A stretch of DNA of 64,000 bases from Lithobates sylvaticus (Eukaryota > Chordata > Amphibia > Anura > Ranidae), in assembly GCA_028564925.1 (NCBI GenBank), contig CM053034.1, forward strand, positions 87,026,282 to 87,090,281, given 5' to 3'. The position numbers and the translations under genes were made by a program. Every line of letters starts with the position of its first letter. The stretch's first letter is position 1. Below the pieces are notes generated by a model, which saw nothing but the letters and a program-made list of their open reading frames with translations, was not told the DNA's origin and searched no databases. Below are positions 1 to 9,730 of this stretch, in pieces.

Positions 1-563
1 GTGGTGCGATCTGATGTACTCGTCTCAAAAAAGGCCCACACCAAAGAACTTTTGTGATAACGTGCAGAGGCAGCGCCCTGCACAGGCGGAGCTCTGCGGT
101 GTGATTCAGTTGGTGTGCTGGCCTCTAGCTGGCCTCCGGAGGGCATCCTGCCTCGTTGGACATGTGCCGCCGCATCCTCCTCCTCCTCCTCCTCTCTCCC
201 TTCAGGCACCCACGTGGAGTCAGTGACCTCATCATCCCCTCCCTCTTCACCACTAGAGCAAACCTGGCAGTAAGCTGCAGCTGGTGGAACATGACTGCCA
301 GATTGCTGTCCTTCAGCATCCCCTCTCTCTGCGCGCACACTACTGCCTTCCTCAAGCTGGGTATCATCATCCGAGCCTTCAAATCGTTGGGCATCCTCCT
401 GTAGCATGTACCCAACACTGTGCTCAAACAGTTCGGGGGACTCCTCAGGAGGACATGGTGGATCTAGGGAAGGGGTGCCTGATGATGCCATTGAGTACGC
501 GTTGGCAGCTGCTCTGCCAGTACCCTGAGCCTGGGTGAGAGAGGATGAGGAGGGCTTGGTCAT
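1..563 (-). CDS. hAT transposase, N-terminal region with BED zinc finger start (partial)
   Basis: An open minus-strand frame of about 187 codons starts at an ATG at 563 (MTKPSSSS...), directly after an in-frame stop, and runs off the window edge without a stop. It begins with a Ser/Thr-rich segment, continues with an acidic stretch (near FEGSDDDTQLEEGSS) and an EEEEED run at about 190-175, and ends at the edge with SSLVWAFFETSTSDRTT. The W-x-F-F pattern is the typical start of a BED zinc finger, which hAT transposases use to bind their own termini. The zinc-binding Cys/His residues and the RNase H-like DDE core would lie to the left of the window. The basic segment at 569-754 probably precedes it, joined either by a frameshift or by splicing. 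Confidence 0.65.
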   Translation of the reverse strand, partial: MTKPSSSSLTQAQGTGRAAANAYSMASSGTPSLDPPCPPEESPELFEHSVGYMLQEDAQRFEGSDDDTQLEEGSSVRAERGDAEGQQSGSHVPPAAAYCQVCSSGEEGGDDEVTDSTWVPEGREEEEEEDAAAHVQRGRMPSGGQLEASTPTESHRRAPPVQGAASARYHKSSLVWAFFETSTSDRT

Positions 564-568
564 TCATT

Positions 569-754
569 CTACCAAGCCTTCGGCATGATGCGGCTCAACA
601 TGTCCAGCTGCCGAAAACAAAGACAATGGCCACGTGCTGATGACGATGCACGACCACGTCCACGACCAGCTCTGTTGTCTCTAGAAACAGAGCCTGCTTG
701 CCCTGTGTTCTTGCCTCGGGACTGTCTGCCTCTCCTTGGCGGTCTTCCAGGCAT
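569..754 (-). CDS. Basic N-terminus of hAT transposase
   Basis: This minus-strand frame opens with ATG at 754 (MPGRPPRRGRQSRGK) and gives a 61-residue Arg/Gly/Ser-rich peptide ending MPKAW at a stop at 569. Such a basic, disordered start is common in frog and fish hAT transposases and suggests DNA binding or nuclear import. It sits directly upstream of the BED-containing frame that starts at 563, in a different frame. Either one small indel separates them or a short intron does. Bases 668-753 of this segment are the sequence found five more times inside the leader minisatellite. Confidence 0.55.
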   Translation of the reverse strand: MPGRPPRRGRQSRGKNTGQAGSVSRDNRAGRGRGRASSSARGHCLCFRQLDMLSRIMPKAW

Positions 755-919
755 TGTAGTGGGTAGTGTATATTGTGCTGGAGTCACACAGCACACACAC
801 ACTAACTCCTGCAGATGGATGCCTTAGATGACAGCAACAGGGCCCTATGGCAGATAGAGGCTGCCTTAGATGACAAGAACTGGGCTGACACACACACACA
901 CTAGCTCCTATGTGTGCTG

Positions 920-950
<31 letters not shown>

Positions 951-2020
951 CTCCTATGTGTGCTGACACAAACACACTATAGCTCCTATGTGTGCTGAGA
1001 ACACACTATAGCTCCTTTGTGTGCTGACAACACACTATAGCTCCTATGTGTGCTGACACAAACACACTATAGCTCCTATGTGTGCTGACAACACACTATA
1101 GCTCCTATGTGTGCTGACAACACACTATAGCTCCTATGTGTGCTGACAAAAAAATATAGCTCCTATGTGTGCTTACACAAACACACTATAGCTCCTTTGT
1201 GTGCTGACAACACACTAAAGCTCCTATGTGTGCTGACAACACACTATAGCTCCTTTGTGTGCTGACCAAAAAATATAGCTCCTATGTGTGCTCACAACAC
1301 AATATAGCTCCTATGTGTGCTGACACAAACACACTATAGCTCCTTTGTGTGCTGACAACACACTATAGCTCCTATGTGTGCTGATAACACACTATAGCTC
1401 CTATGTGTGCTGACAACACACTATAGCTCCTATGTGTGCTGATAACACACTATAGCTCCTATGTGTGCTGACAAAAAAAATATAGCTCCTATGTGTGCTT
1501 ACACAAACACACTATAGCTCCTTTGTGTGCTGACAACACACTATAGCCCCTATGTGTGCTGACAACACACTATAGCTCCTTTGTGTGCTGACACAAACAC
1601 ACTATAGCTCCTATGTGTGCTGACAACACACTATAGCTCCTATGTGTGCTGACAAAAAAATATAGCTCCTATGTGTGCTGACAACACATTATAGCTCCTA
1701 TGTGTGCTGACACAAACACACTATAGCTCCTATTTGTGCTGACAACACACTATATCTCCTATGTGTGCTGACAACACACTATAGCCCCTATGTGTGCTGA
1801 CAACACACTATAGCTCCTATGTGTGCTGACAAAAAAATATAGCTCCTATATGTGCTTACACAAACACACTATAGCTCCTTTGTGTGCTGACAACACACTT
1901 TAGCTCCTTTGTGTACTGACACAAACACACTATAGCTCCTATGTGTGCTGACAACACACTATAGCTACTATGTGTGCTGACAAAAAAATATAGCTCCTAT
2001 GTGTGTTCACAACACAATAT

Positions 2021-2106
2021 AGCTCTGTTGTCTCTAGAAACAGAGCCTGCTTGCCCTGTGTTCTTGCCTCGGGACTGTCTGCCTCTCCTTGGCGGTCTTC
2101 CAGGCA
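2021..2106 (-). repeat. Copy 1 of transposase-start segment inside minisatellite
   Basis: An 86-bp segment matches 668-753 (the first codons of the hAT transposase) essentially base for base and is flanked on both sides by minisatellite units. It shares the bases agctc with the array at the left junction. Confidence 0.9.
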
Positions 2107-2144
2107 AAAAAATATAGCTCCTATGTGTGCTCACAACACAATAT

Positions 2145-2230
2145 AGCTCTGTTGTCTCTAGAAACAGGGCCTGCTTGCCCTGTGTTCTTGCCTCGGGACT
2201 GTCTGCCTCTCCTTGGCGGTCTTCCAGGCA
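2145..2230 (-). repeat. Copy 2 of transposase-start segment inside minisatellite
   Basis: The same 86-bp segment, 124 bp after copy 1, with one visible base difference (acaggg in place of acagag). Confidence 0.9.
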
Positions 2231-2957
2231 AAAAAATATAGCTCCTATGTGTGCTTACACAAACACACTATAGCTCCTTTGTGTGCTGACCAAAAAATAT
2301 AGCTCCTATGTGTGCTCACAACACAATATAGCTCCTATGTGTGCTGACACAAACACACTATAGCTCCTATGTGTGCTGATAACACACTATAGCTCCTATG
2401 TGTGCTGACAAAAAAAATATAGCTCCTATGTGTGCTTACACAAACACACTATAGTTCCTTTGTGTGCTGACAACACACTATAGCCCCTATGTGTGCTGAC
2501 AACACACTATAGCTCCTTTGTGTGCTGACACAAACACACTATAGCTCCTATGTGTGCTGACAACACACTATAGCTCCTATGTGTGCTGACAAAAAAATAT
2601 AGCTCCTATGTGTGCTCACAACACATTATAGCTCCTATGTGTGCTGACACAAACACACTATAGCTCCTATGTGTGCTGACAACACACTATATCTCCTATG
2701 TGTGCTGACAACACACTATAGCCCCTATGTGTGCTGACAACACACTATAGCTCCTATGTGTGCTGACAAAAAAATATAGCTCCTATGTGTGCTTACACAA
2801 ACACACTATAGCTCCTTTGTGTGCTGACAACACACTTTAGCTCCTTTGTGTACTGACACAAACACACTATAGCTCCTATGTGTGCTGACAACACACTATA
2901 GCTACTATGTGTGCTGACAAAAAAATATAGCTCCTATGTGTGCTCATAACACAATAT

Positions 2958-3043
2958 AGCTCTGTTGTCTCTAGAAACAGAGCCTGCTTGCCCTGTGTTC
3001 TTGCCTCGGGACTGTCTGCCTCTCCTTGGCGGTCTTCCAGGCA
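2958..3043 (-). repeat. Copy 3 of transposase-start segment inside minisatellite
   Basis: The same 86-bp segment, 937 bp after copy 1 and with the same junctions, so it belongs to a higher-order repeat. Confidence 0.9.
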
Positions 3044-3081
3044 AAAAAATATAGCTCCTATGTGTGCTCACAACACAATAT

Positions 3082-3167
3082 AGCTCTGTTGTCTCTAGAA
3101 ACAGAGCCTGCTTGCCCTGTGTTCTTGCCTCGGGACTGTCTGCCTCTCCTTGGCGGTCTTCCAGGCA
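3082..3167 (-). repeat. Copy 4 of transposase-start segment inside minisatellite
   Basis: The same 86-bp segment, 124 bp after copy 3 and 937 bp after copy 2. Confidence 0.9.
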
Positions 3168-3919
3168 AAAAAATATAGCTCCTATGTGTGCTTACACAAA
3201 CACACTATAGCTCCTTTGTGTGCTGACAACACACTAAAGCTCCTATGTGTGCTGACAACACACTATAGCTCCTTTGTGTGCTGACCAAAAAATATAGCTC
3301 CTATGTGTGCTCACAACACAATATAGCTCCTATGTGTGCTGACACAAACACACTATAGCTCCTTTGTGTGCTGACAACACACTATAGCTCCTATGTGTGC
3401 TGACAACACACTATAGCTCCTATGTGTGCTGACAAAAAAATATAGCTCCTATGTGTGCTCCCAACACACTATAGCTCCTATGTGTGCTGACACAAACACA
3501 CTATAGCTCCTATGTGTGCTGACAACACACTATAGCTCCTATGTGTGCTGACAAAAAAATATAGCTCCTATGTGTGCTGACAACACATTATAGCTCCTAT
3601 GTGTGCTGACACAAACACACTATAGCTCCTATGTGTGCTGACAACACACTATATCTCCTATGTGTGCTGACAACACACTATAGCCCCTATGTGTGCTGAC
3701 AACACACTATAGCTCCTATGTGTGCTGACAAAAAAATATAGCTCCTATGTGTGCTTACACAAACACACTATAGTTCCTTTGTGTGCTGACAAAAAACTTT
3801 AGCTCCTTTGTGTACTGACACAAACACACTATAGCTCCTATGTGTGCTGACAACACACTATAGCTACTATGTGTGCTGACAAAAAAATATAGCTCCTATG
3901 TGTGCTCACAACACATTAT

Positions 3920-4005
3920 AGCTCTGTTGTCTCTAGAAACAGAGCCTGCTTGCCCTGTGTTCTTGCCTCGGGACTGTCTGCCTCTCCTTGGCGGTCTTCC
4001 AGGCA
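3920..4005 (-). repeat. Copy 5 of transposase-start segment inside minisatellite
   Basis: The same 86-bp segment as a single copy, 838 bp after copy 4. The partner 124 bp away is missing in this block. Confidence 0.9.
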
Positions 4006-5833
4006 AAAAAATATAGCTCCTATGTGTGCTTACACAAACACACTATAGCTCCTTTGTGTGCTGACAACACACTAAAGCTCCTATGTGTGCTGACAACACA
4101 CTATAGCTCCTTTGTGTGCTGACCAAAAAATATAGCTCCTATGTGTGCTCACAACACAATATAGCTCCTATGTGTGCTGACACAAACACACTATAGCTCC
4201 TTTGTGTGCTGACAACACACTATAGCTCCTATGTGTGCTGACAACACACTATAGCTCCTATGTGTGCTGACAAAAAAATATAGCTCATATGTGTGCTCAC
4301 AACACACTATAGCTCCTATGTGTGCTGACACAAACACACTATAGCTCCTATGTGTGCTGACAACACACTATAGCTCCTATGTGTGCTGATAACACACTAT
4401 AGCTCCTATGTGTGCTGACAAAAAATATATAGCTCCTATGTGTGCTTACACAAACACACTATAGCTCCTTTGTGTGCTGACAACACACTATAGCCCCTAT
4501 GTGTGCTGACAACACACTATAGCTCCTTTGTGTGCTGACACAAACACACTATAGCTCCTATGTATGCTGACAACACACTATAGATCCTATGTGTGCTGAC
4601 AAAAAAATATAGCTCCTATGTGTGCTGACAACACATTATAGCTCCTATGTGTGCTGACACAAACACACTATAGCTCCTATGTGTGCTGACAACACACTAT
4701 ATCTCCTATGTGTGCTGACAACACACTATAGCCCCTATGTGTGCTGACAACACACTATAGCTCCTATGTGTGCTGACAAAAAAATATAGCTCCTATGTGT
4801 GCTTACACAAACACACTATAGCTCCTTTGTGTGCTGACAACACACTTTAGCTCCTTTGTGTACTGACACGAACACACTATAGCTCCTATGTGTGCTGACA
4901 ACACACTATAGCTACTATGTGTGCTGACAAAAAAATATAGCTCCTATGTGTGCTCACAACACAATATAGCTCCTATGTGTGCTGACACAAACACACTATA
5001 GCTCATTGTGTGCTGACAACACACTATAGCTCCTATGTGTGCTGACACAAACACACTATAGCTCCTATGTGTGCTGACAACACACTATAGCTCCTATGTG
5101 TGCTGACAAAAAAATATAGCTCCTATGTGTGCTCACAACACACTATAGGTCCTATGTGTGCTGACACAAATACACTATAGCTCCTATGTGTGCTGACACA
5201 AACACACTATAGGTCCTATGTGTGATGACACAAACACACTATAGCTCCTATGTGTGCTGACAAAAAAATATAGCTCCTATGTGTGCTCACAACACACTAT
5301 AGGTCCTATGTGTGCTGACACAAACACACTATAGGTCCTATGTGTGCTGACACAAACACACTATAGGTCCTATGTGTGCTGACACAAACACACTATAGCT
5401 CCTATGTGTGCTGACAACACACTATATCTCCTATGTGTGCTGACAAAAAAATATAGCTCCTATGTGTGCTGACAACACACACACTAGCTCCTATGTGTGC
5501 TGACACAAACACAATATGGCTCCTATAAATCCCTGCCTGCCTGCCTGGGATGGGACAGAAGGTTGGGACAGAAGGTTGGGACAGAAAGTTGGGGTGCAAT
5601 GCTGTTCTAACAGCACTGCAATGGGTGCTACTGCAATGCTGTACTAACAGCACGCACACACCAGACTAATCCCCAGCAGCAGATAATGTCACACTCAGCA
5701 GTGCAATCAGCAGCAATGATCAGTATTGAATGAATCAGCAATGGTTTAGCAATGAAGAAATCAATCAGCAGACTGCCTATTCACTCTTCTAAAAGCCGGA
5801 ACACATGTGCCCTGGGCCGACGGCGTGGCGGCC

Positions 5834-5840
5834 TTTTATA
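5834..5840 (-). promoter_or_regulatory. TATA box of the hAT element
   Basis: The minus strand reads TATAAAA in a GC-rich context, about 295 bp inside the terminus. The related copy at 61416 has TATATAA at 61663-61669 at the equivalent place, followed by the same GGCCGCCACGC. Transcription would run left through the minisatellite into the transposase. Confidence 0.65.
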
Positions 5841-5873
5841 GAGTGGGGCGTGTACTAAAGCCCCTGAGCTTTA

Positions 5874-5904
5874 ATTGGCTACAGGCGTCCTGCCTGTAGC
5901 CAAT
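5874..5904. promoter_or_regulatory. CCAAT-box palindrome 1 of the hAT promoter
   Basis: A perfect 13-bp inverted repeat (5874-5886 and 5892-5904, 5-bp spacer) carries ATTGG and CCAAT at its outer ends, just upstream of the TATA box. It suggests paired NF-Y sites or a hairpin. The copy at 61416 keeps a similar palindrome. Confidence 0.6.
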
Positions 5905-5931
5905 TATTGCTCTCCTCGCTGCCGGCGCTGT

Positions 5932-5974
5932 GATTGGCCAAGCATGCGGGGTCACAGTGCATGCTTGGCCAATC
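5932..5974. promoter_or_regulatory. CCAAT-box palindrome 2 of the hAT promoter
   Basis: A perfect 16-bp inverted repeat (5932-5947 and 5959-5974, 11-bp spacer) with arm gattggccaagcatgc again puts CCAAT motifs at both outer ends. The same arms occur at 61529-61544 and 61556-61571. Confidence 0.6.
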
Positions 5975-6088
5975 ATCAGCCAGCAATGCATTGCGCCGGC
6001 CGCAATGCATTGCGGGCCGCTCGCATCACACGAATGTGATGCGAACGGCCCAAATAGTTCTGGGCTCGCCGAGCGGGCGAACGCCCGG

Positions 6089-6135
6089 TGCTCGATTCGA
6101 ACGTGGGTTTGAATCGAGCACCGGGCCCATCCCTA
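6089..6135. repeat. hAT terminus with subterminal hairpin
   Basis: The element end (tagggatgggccc read inward from 6135) is followed by an inverted repeat with arm ggtgctcgattcgaa (about 6089-6103 and 6109-6123). Such subterminal palindromes are typical transposase binding regions in hAT elements. Confidence 0.6.
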
Positions 6136-7364
6136 TCCTCCATTATGATATCACAGAGCTGGTGGATGTTAGAGTCCATGCGCTCCTCCACCTTCCGTTT
6201 GAGGATGATCCACAGATGCTCAATAGGGTTTAGGTCTGGAGACATGCTTGGCCAGTTTTTCACCTTTACACTCGCTTCTTTAGCAAGGCAGTGGTTGTCT
6301 TGGAGATGTGTTTGGGGTTGTTATGTTGGAATACTGCCCTGTGGCCCAGTCTTCGAAGGGAGGGGATCATGCTCTGCTTCAGTATGTCACAGTACATGTT
6401 GGCATTCATGGTTCCCTCAATGAACTGTAGCTTCCCAGTACCGGCAGCACTCATGCAGCCCCAGACGATGACACTCACACCACCATGCTTAACTGTAGGC
6501 AAGACACACTTGTCTTTGTACTCCTCACCTGGTTGCTGCCACACACGCTTGACACCATCTGAACCAAATAAGTTTATATCTGTCTCAGTCTGCTCATCTT
6601 CAGCAAACTGTTTGTGGGCTTTCTTGTGCATCATCTTTAGAAGAGGCTTCTTTCTGGCATGACAGCCATGCAGACCAATTTGATGCAGCATATGGTCTGA
6701 GCACTGACAGGCTGACCCCTCACCCTTCAACCTCTGCAGCAATGCTGGCAGCACTTGTACATCTATTTCCCAAAGACAACCTCTGGATATGACGCTGGGC
6801 ATGTGCACTCAACTTCTTTGGTTGACCATGGGCAGACTTGTTCTGAGTGGAACCTGTCCTGTTAAACTGCTGTATGGTCTTGGCCACTGTGCTGCAGCTC
6901 AGTTTCAGGGTCTTGGCAATCTTCTTTTAGCCTAGGCCATCTTTATGTAGAGCAACAATTCTTTTTTTCAGATTCTCAGAGTTGTTTGCCATGAGGAGCC
7001 ATGTTGAACTTCCAGTGACCAGTATGAGAGAGATAACACCAAATTTAACACAACTGCTCCCCATTCACACCTGAGACCTTGTAACACTAACGAGGCACAT
7101 GACTCCAGGAGGAAAATGGCTAATTGGGCCCAATTTGAACATTTTCACTTAGGGGTATACTCACTTTTCTTGCCAGCAGTTTAGACATTAATGGCTGTGT
7201 GTTGAGCTATTTTGAGGGGGCAGCACATTTACACTGTTATACAAGCTGTACACTCACTACCTTACATTGTAGCAAACTGTAATTTCTTCAGTGTTGTCAC
7301 ATGAAAATATATAATAAAGTATCTAAAAAAATGTGAGGGGTGTACTCACTTTTGTCAGATACTG
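6136..7364 (-). mobile_element. Tc1-like transposon, truncated by hAT insertion
   Basis: The right end carries the Tc1-type terminal repeat, read inward on the minus strand as cagtatctgacaaaagtgag (7345-7364). The coding region lies at about 7002-6145. The left part of the element is not in the window because the hAT element inserted at 6135/6136. A second inward-facing copy of the terminal motif (acttttcttgccagcagttt) near 7162-7185 agrees with the longer terminal structure of this Tc1 group. Confidence 0.85.
6144..7002 (-). pseudogene. Tc1 transposase remnant (DD34E)
   Basis: The remnant starts MAPHGKQL at 7002. An N-terminal helix-turn-helix region (AKTLKLSCSTVAKTIQQF) is followed by the catalytic domain: VKHGGVSVIVWGCMSAAGTG, then VFQHNNPKHISKTTTALLKK, then SPDLNPIEHLWIILKRKVEE. 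It is dead. The helix-turn-helix contains an in-frame stop (DGLG-stop-KKIAK), the frame shifts at least twice, and the second catalytic Asp region, normally QDNDPKH, reads QHNNPKH. The third acidic residue (PIEHLW) is kept. The end is cut by the hAT insertion. Confidence 0.85.
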
Positions 7365-7365
7365 C

Positions 7366-7366
<1 letters not shown>

Positions 7367-7407
<41 letters not shown>
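7367..7407. repeat. (TA)n microsatellite
   Basis: About 20 TA dinucleotides lie exactly between the outer ends of two Tc1-family elements. Tc1 elements insert at TA, so the microsatellite may have served as the target or grown from the TA duplications. Confidence 0.95.
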
Positions 7408-7411
<4 letters not shown>

Positions 7412-7627
7412 AAGTATTTGCCCCTTTCTTATTTTATTTTTTTTGTCATACCTAAATGATTCAGATCATCAAACAAGTTTTAATATTACACAAAGATAAC
7501 CCATATAAATACAAGATGCAGTTTTTATATGATAATTTAATTTATTAGAGGAAAAATGCCACCCAAACCTGCTTGGCCCTATGTGAAAAAGTAATCCCCC
7601 CCCAACTTGCTAAATCATGAATTAATT

Positions 7628-7793
7628 TTTTTGTTTACAAAAGTTTTATTGAAAAAACATAAAGGAAAACAGTAACTGTGTCAGACAAAGTTCAAAAACA
7701 TGAACAAGATACGGTATTTCACTACATGATGGGGAATAGGGACATAAAGAGAGGGGGATGTTGCAAAAAAAAAACATTCAATATACATTATAT
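7628..7793 (-). mobile_element. L1-type LINE 3' end fragment
   Basis: A T-rich start (minus-strand poly-A), then gtttacaaaagttttattg, resembles the 3' end of the L1 at 34968 (caaaaattttattgtaaaaa). It is flanked by a 16-bp target duplication, aaatcatgaattaatt, at 7612-7627 and 8546-8561, as expected for a 5'-truncated LINE insertion. A MITE later inserted at its 5' edge. Confidence 0.6.
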
Positions 7794-7797
7794 TTAA

Positions 7798-8543
7798 CCT
7801 CCCTAGCGGTAACTCCGAGGCTTGCGTGCAGGATGCAGGGGGGAAGTTATTTACCTTTTCCCCTGGATCCTGCAATGTCTCCCCGCTGTGTGAGCGAGCC
7901 GTCCGCTCGCTCGATTCACACAGTGCCGGGTGCCACCGATCTCCGTTCCCTGCGACGTTACGACGCACGGGAGCGGAGATCGGCGCCAAATTAAAAAAAG
8001 TTTAAAAACACACAAACACATACAGTACTGTAATCTTACAGATTACAGTACTGTATACCAAAAATACACATTCCCTTTGTCCCTAGTGGTCTGCCCAGTG
8101 CCCTGCATGTCATTTTATATAATAACATTTTTTTTTTCTGCCTGGAAACTGGAGATTGTCTATAGCAACCAAAAAGTGTCCCTTTATGTCAAAAGTGGTT
8201 TTAGACCAGCTAGAAAACACCGATAAAAAATTAGAATCACAATTTATCATCAAACAATAAATTTTATGACAGCGACTATTCTGCAACTGAGCAAATTTCA
8301 GTGTTTTTGATTTGATTACATTATTGAATCATTTTTATATATATTTTTATTATATTATAATTTATGATTTTGTGTTTCAAACTTTATCATACCCGGGATG
8401 TCTACTAGACTAGGTTCGGACAGATTTAAGTGAGTTATTCATAAGAATTGCATGCCTACAATAAAAAAAAGCCAAATTTCCATGCTAAATAATTGTACCG
8501 CTTTCAGCACAAAATTCCAGCCAGAATCATACCGCCAGGGAGG
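7798..8543. mobile_element. piggyBac-type MITE (CCTCCCTAGCGG ends)
   Basis: The terminal inverted repeat cctccctagcggt at the left is matched by accgccagggagg at the right, one mismatch apart. TTAA flanks both ends (7794-7797 and 8544-8547), the target of piggyBac-like elements. It is non-coding and includes a perfect internal hairpin at 8021-8055. Confidence 0.8.
8021..8055. repeat. Perfect hairpin inside the MITE
   Basis: A 16-bp inverted repeat (tacagtactgtaatct at 8021-8036 and its complement at 8040-8055) with a 3-bp spacer. Confidence 0.85.
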
Positions 8544-8689
8544 TTAAATCATGAATTAATTAACCACATTATTTAAATTTCACTTGCCACACCCTGCCCT
8601 GTTTACTGTATACCTGTTGAATCAATAAATCACTTAAATAGAAGCTGTGTGACAAAGTCAAGCATGCTAAAAGATCTAAAAAAAACAAC

Positions 8690-9596
8690 ACATCATGATT
8701 TAAATAAATTCAAGAACAGATGAGAAACAAAGTAATTTACATGTATCGGTCTGGAAAAGGTTACACAGCCATTTTTAAGGCTTTGGGACTCCAGTGAACC
8801 ACAATAAGAGCCACATCCACAAATGGAGAAAACTTGGAACAGTAGTGAACCTTCCCAGGAGTGGCCAACCTACAAAAACTTCTCAAAGAGCGAAATGATG
8901 ACTCATCCAGGAGGAAATAAAATAACCCAGAACAACATCTAAATAACTGCAGGCCTCAGTTGCCTCAGTTAAGGTCAGTGTTCATGATTTAACAATAAGA
9001 AAGAGTCTGGGCAAAAATGGCATCCATGGGAGAGTTCCAAGGAGAAAGCCACGGCTGACCAAAAAGAACACAAAGGCTCACATTTGCCAAAAAACATCTT
9101 CATTATCCCCAAGACTTTTGGGCAAATATTCTGTGGACCGATGAGACAAAAGTTGAACTTTTTCGAAGGTGTGTCCCCCGTTACATCTGGCGTAAAACTA
9201 ACATAGCATTTCATAAAAAGAACATCATACCAACAGTCAAACATGGTGGTGGTAGTGTGATCGTCTGGGACTGCTTTGCAGCTTCAGGACTTGGACGACT
9301 TGTCATAATTGATGAAACCATGAATTGTATGCTCTACCACAGGTTAAAAAAACGAAATTAAGGTTCTGTAGAGGCCTAGTCCAAGTCTGGACTTAAATAT
9401 GATTGAGCTGCTGTAGCATGACCTTAAACAGGCTGCTCATGCTCGCAAACCCTCCAATGTGGCTGAAATTAAAACAATTCTGAACAGAAGAGTGGCAAAA
9501 CTTCCTCCACAGCGATGTGAAAGACTCATTGCCAGTTATCACAAGCATTTGATTGCAGTTACTGCCGCCAAGGGTGGCAAAACCAGTTATTAGGTT
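8690..9596 (+). pseudogene. Tc1 transposase remnant
   Basis: The sequence follows the Tc1 transposase in order. A helix-turn-helix segment (about 8700-8900: EIQEQMRN and KALGLQ-like codons) is followed by the catalytic part with the first Asp context LWTDETKVELF at about 9130-9165, VKHGGGSVIVW at about 9235-9265, and the C-terminal part at about 9385-9590 ending in a Thr-Ser-Tyr-stop. The segment that normally carries the second catalytic Asp (around 9340-9370) is deleted, and there are several frame changes, so it cannot be active. Confidence 0.75.
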
Positions 9597-9730
9597 TAGG
9601 GGGCAATTACTTTTTCACAGAGGGCCAGTCAGGTTTGGACAGCTTTTTTCCCTTTTAATAAACAAAATCATCATTTAAAAACTGCATTTTGTGTTTACTC
9701 GGGTTATCTTTGTGTAATGTAAAAGTAAAT

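Larger units (their letters stand above)
884..5526. repeat. Minisatellite of about 29-bp units in the hAT 5' leader
   Basis: About 4.6 kb of tandem repeats lie between the transposase start (754) and the promoter (5834-5840). The core reads tatagctcctatgtgtgctg followed by a variable A/C tail: acaacacac (29-bp unit), acacaaacacac (32-bp unit) or acaaaaaaa. A pure (CA)n run at 921-946 at the transposase-proximal edge suggests how the units arose. The array has higher-order structure. Blocks containing the transposase-derived insert recur exactly 937 bp apart (2021 to 2958, and 2145 to 3082). Short open frames inside it are simple-sequence artefacts. Confidence 0.95.
1..6135 (-). mobile_element. 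hAT DNA transposon, 5' half (runs off left edge)
   Basis: The element is read on the minus strand from its terminus at 6135. The end (about 6119-6135) reads inward as tagggatgggcccggtg and matches the end of the hAT copy at 61416. Behind it come subterminal palindromes, a CCAAT/TATA promoter (5834-5974), a leader with a giant minisatellite (884-5526), and a transposase coding start at 754 that continues to the window edge. The bases after the terminus, tcctccat (6136-6143), are the presumed right copy of the 8-bp target duplication. The left copy lies outside the window. The host sequence at the insertion is a Tc1 transposase. Assignment to hAT rests on the BED-type finger start, the 8-bp TSDs of related copies at 56724 and 61416, and the shared terminal sequence. 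Whether the element is complete to the left cannot be seen. Confidence 0.8.
7408..9730 (+). mobile_element. Second Tc1-like transposon, degenerate, with nested insertions
   Basis: The left terminal region begins gaaaaagtatttgcccc (7408-7424). The matching right region is visible at about 9600-9720 (gcaattactttttcacag, then the aactgcattttgtgtttac stretch), but its outermost part is missing. Between them lies a transposase remnant. The left half is interrupted at 7628-8545 by an L1 3' fragment and a TTAA-target MITE, flanked by a 16-bp duplication of aaatcatgaattaatt. Confidence 0.8.

Noticed and set aside
884-5526. CRISPR-like array of regularly spaced repeats
   Set aside because: Units are directly adjacent with no unique spacers, there are no cas genes, and the surroundings are vertebrate transposons. 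It is a minisatellite.
5402-5659. 85-codon minus-strand open frame as a gene
   Set aside because: It lies across the minisatellite edge and the hAT leader, with composition set by the repeat.
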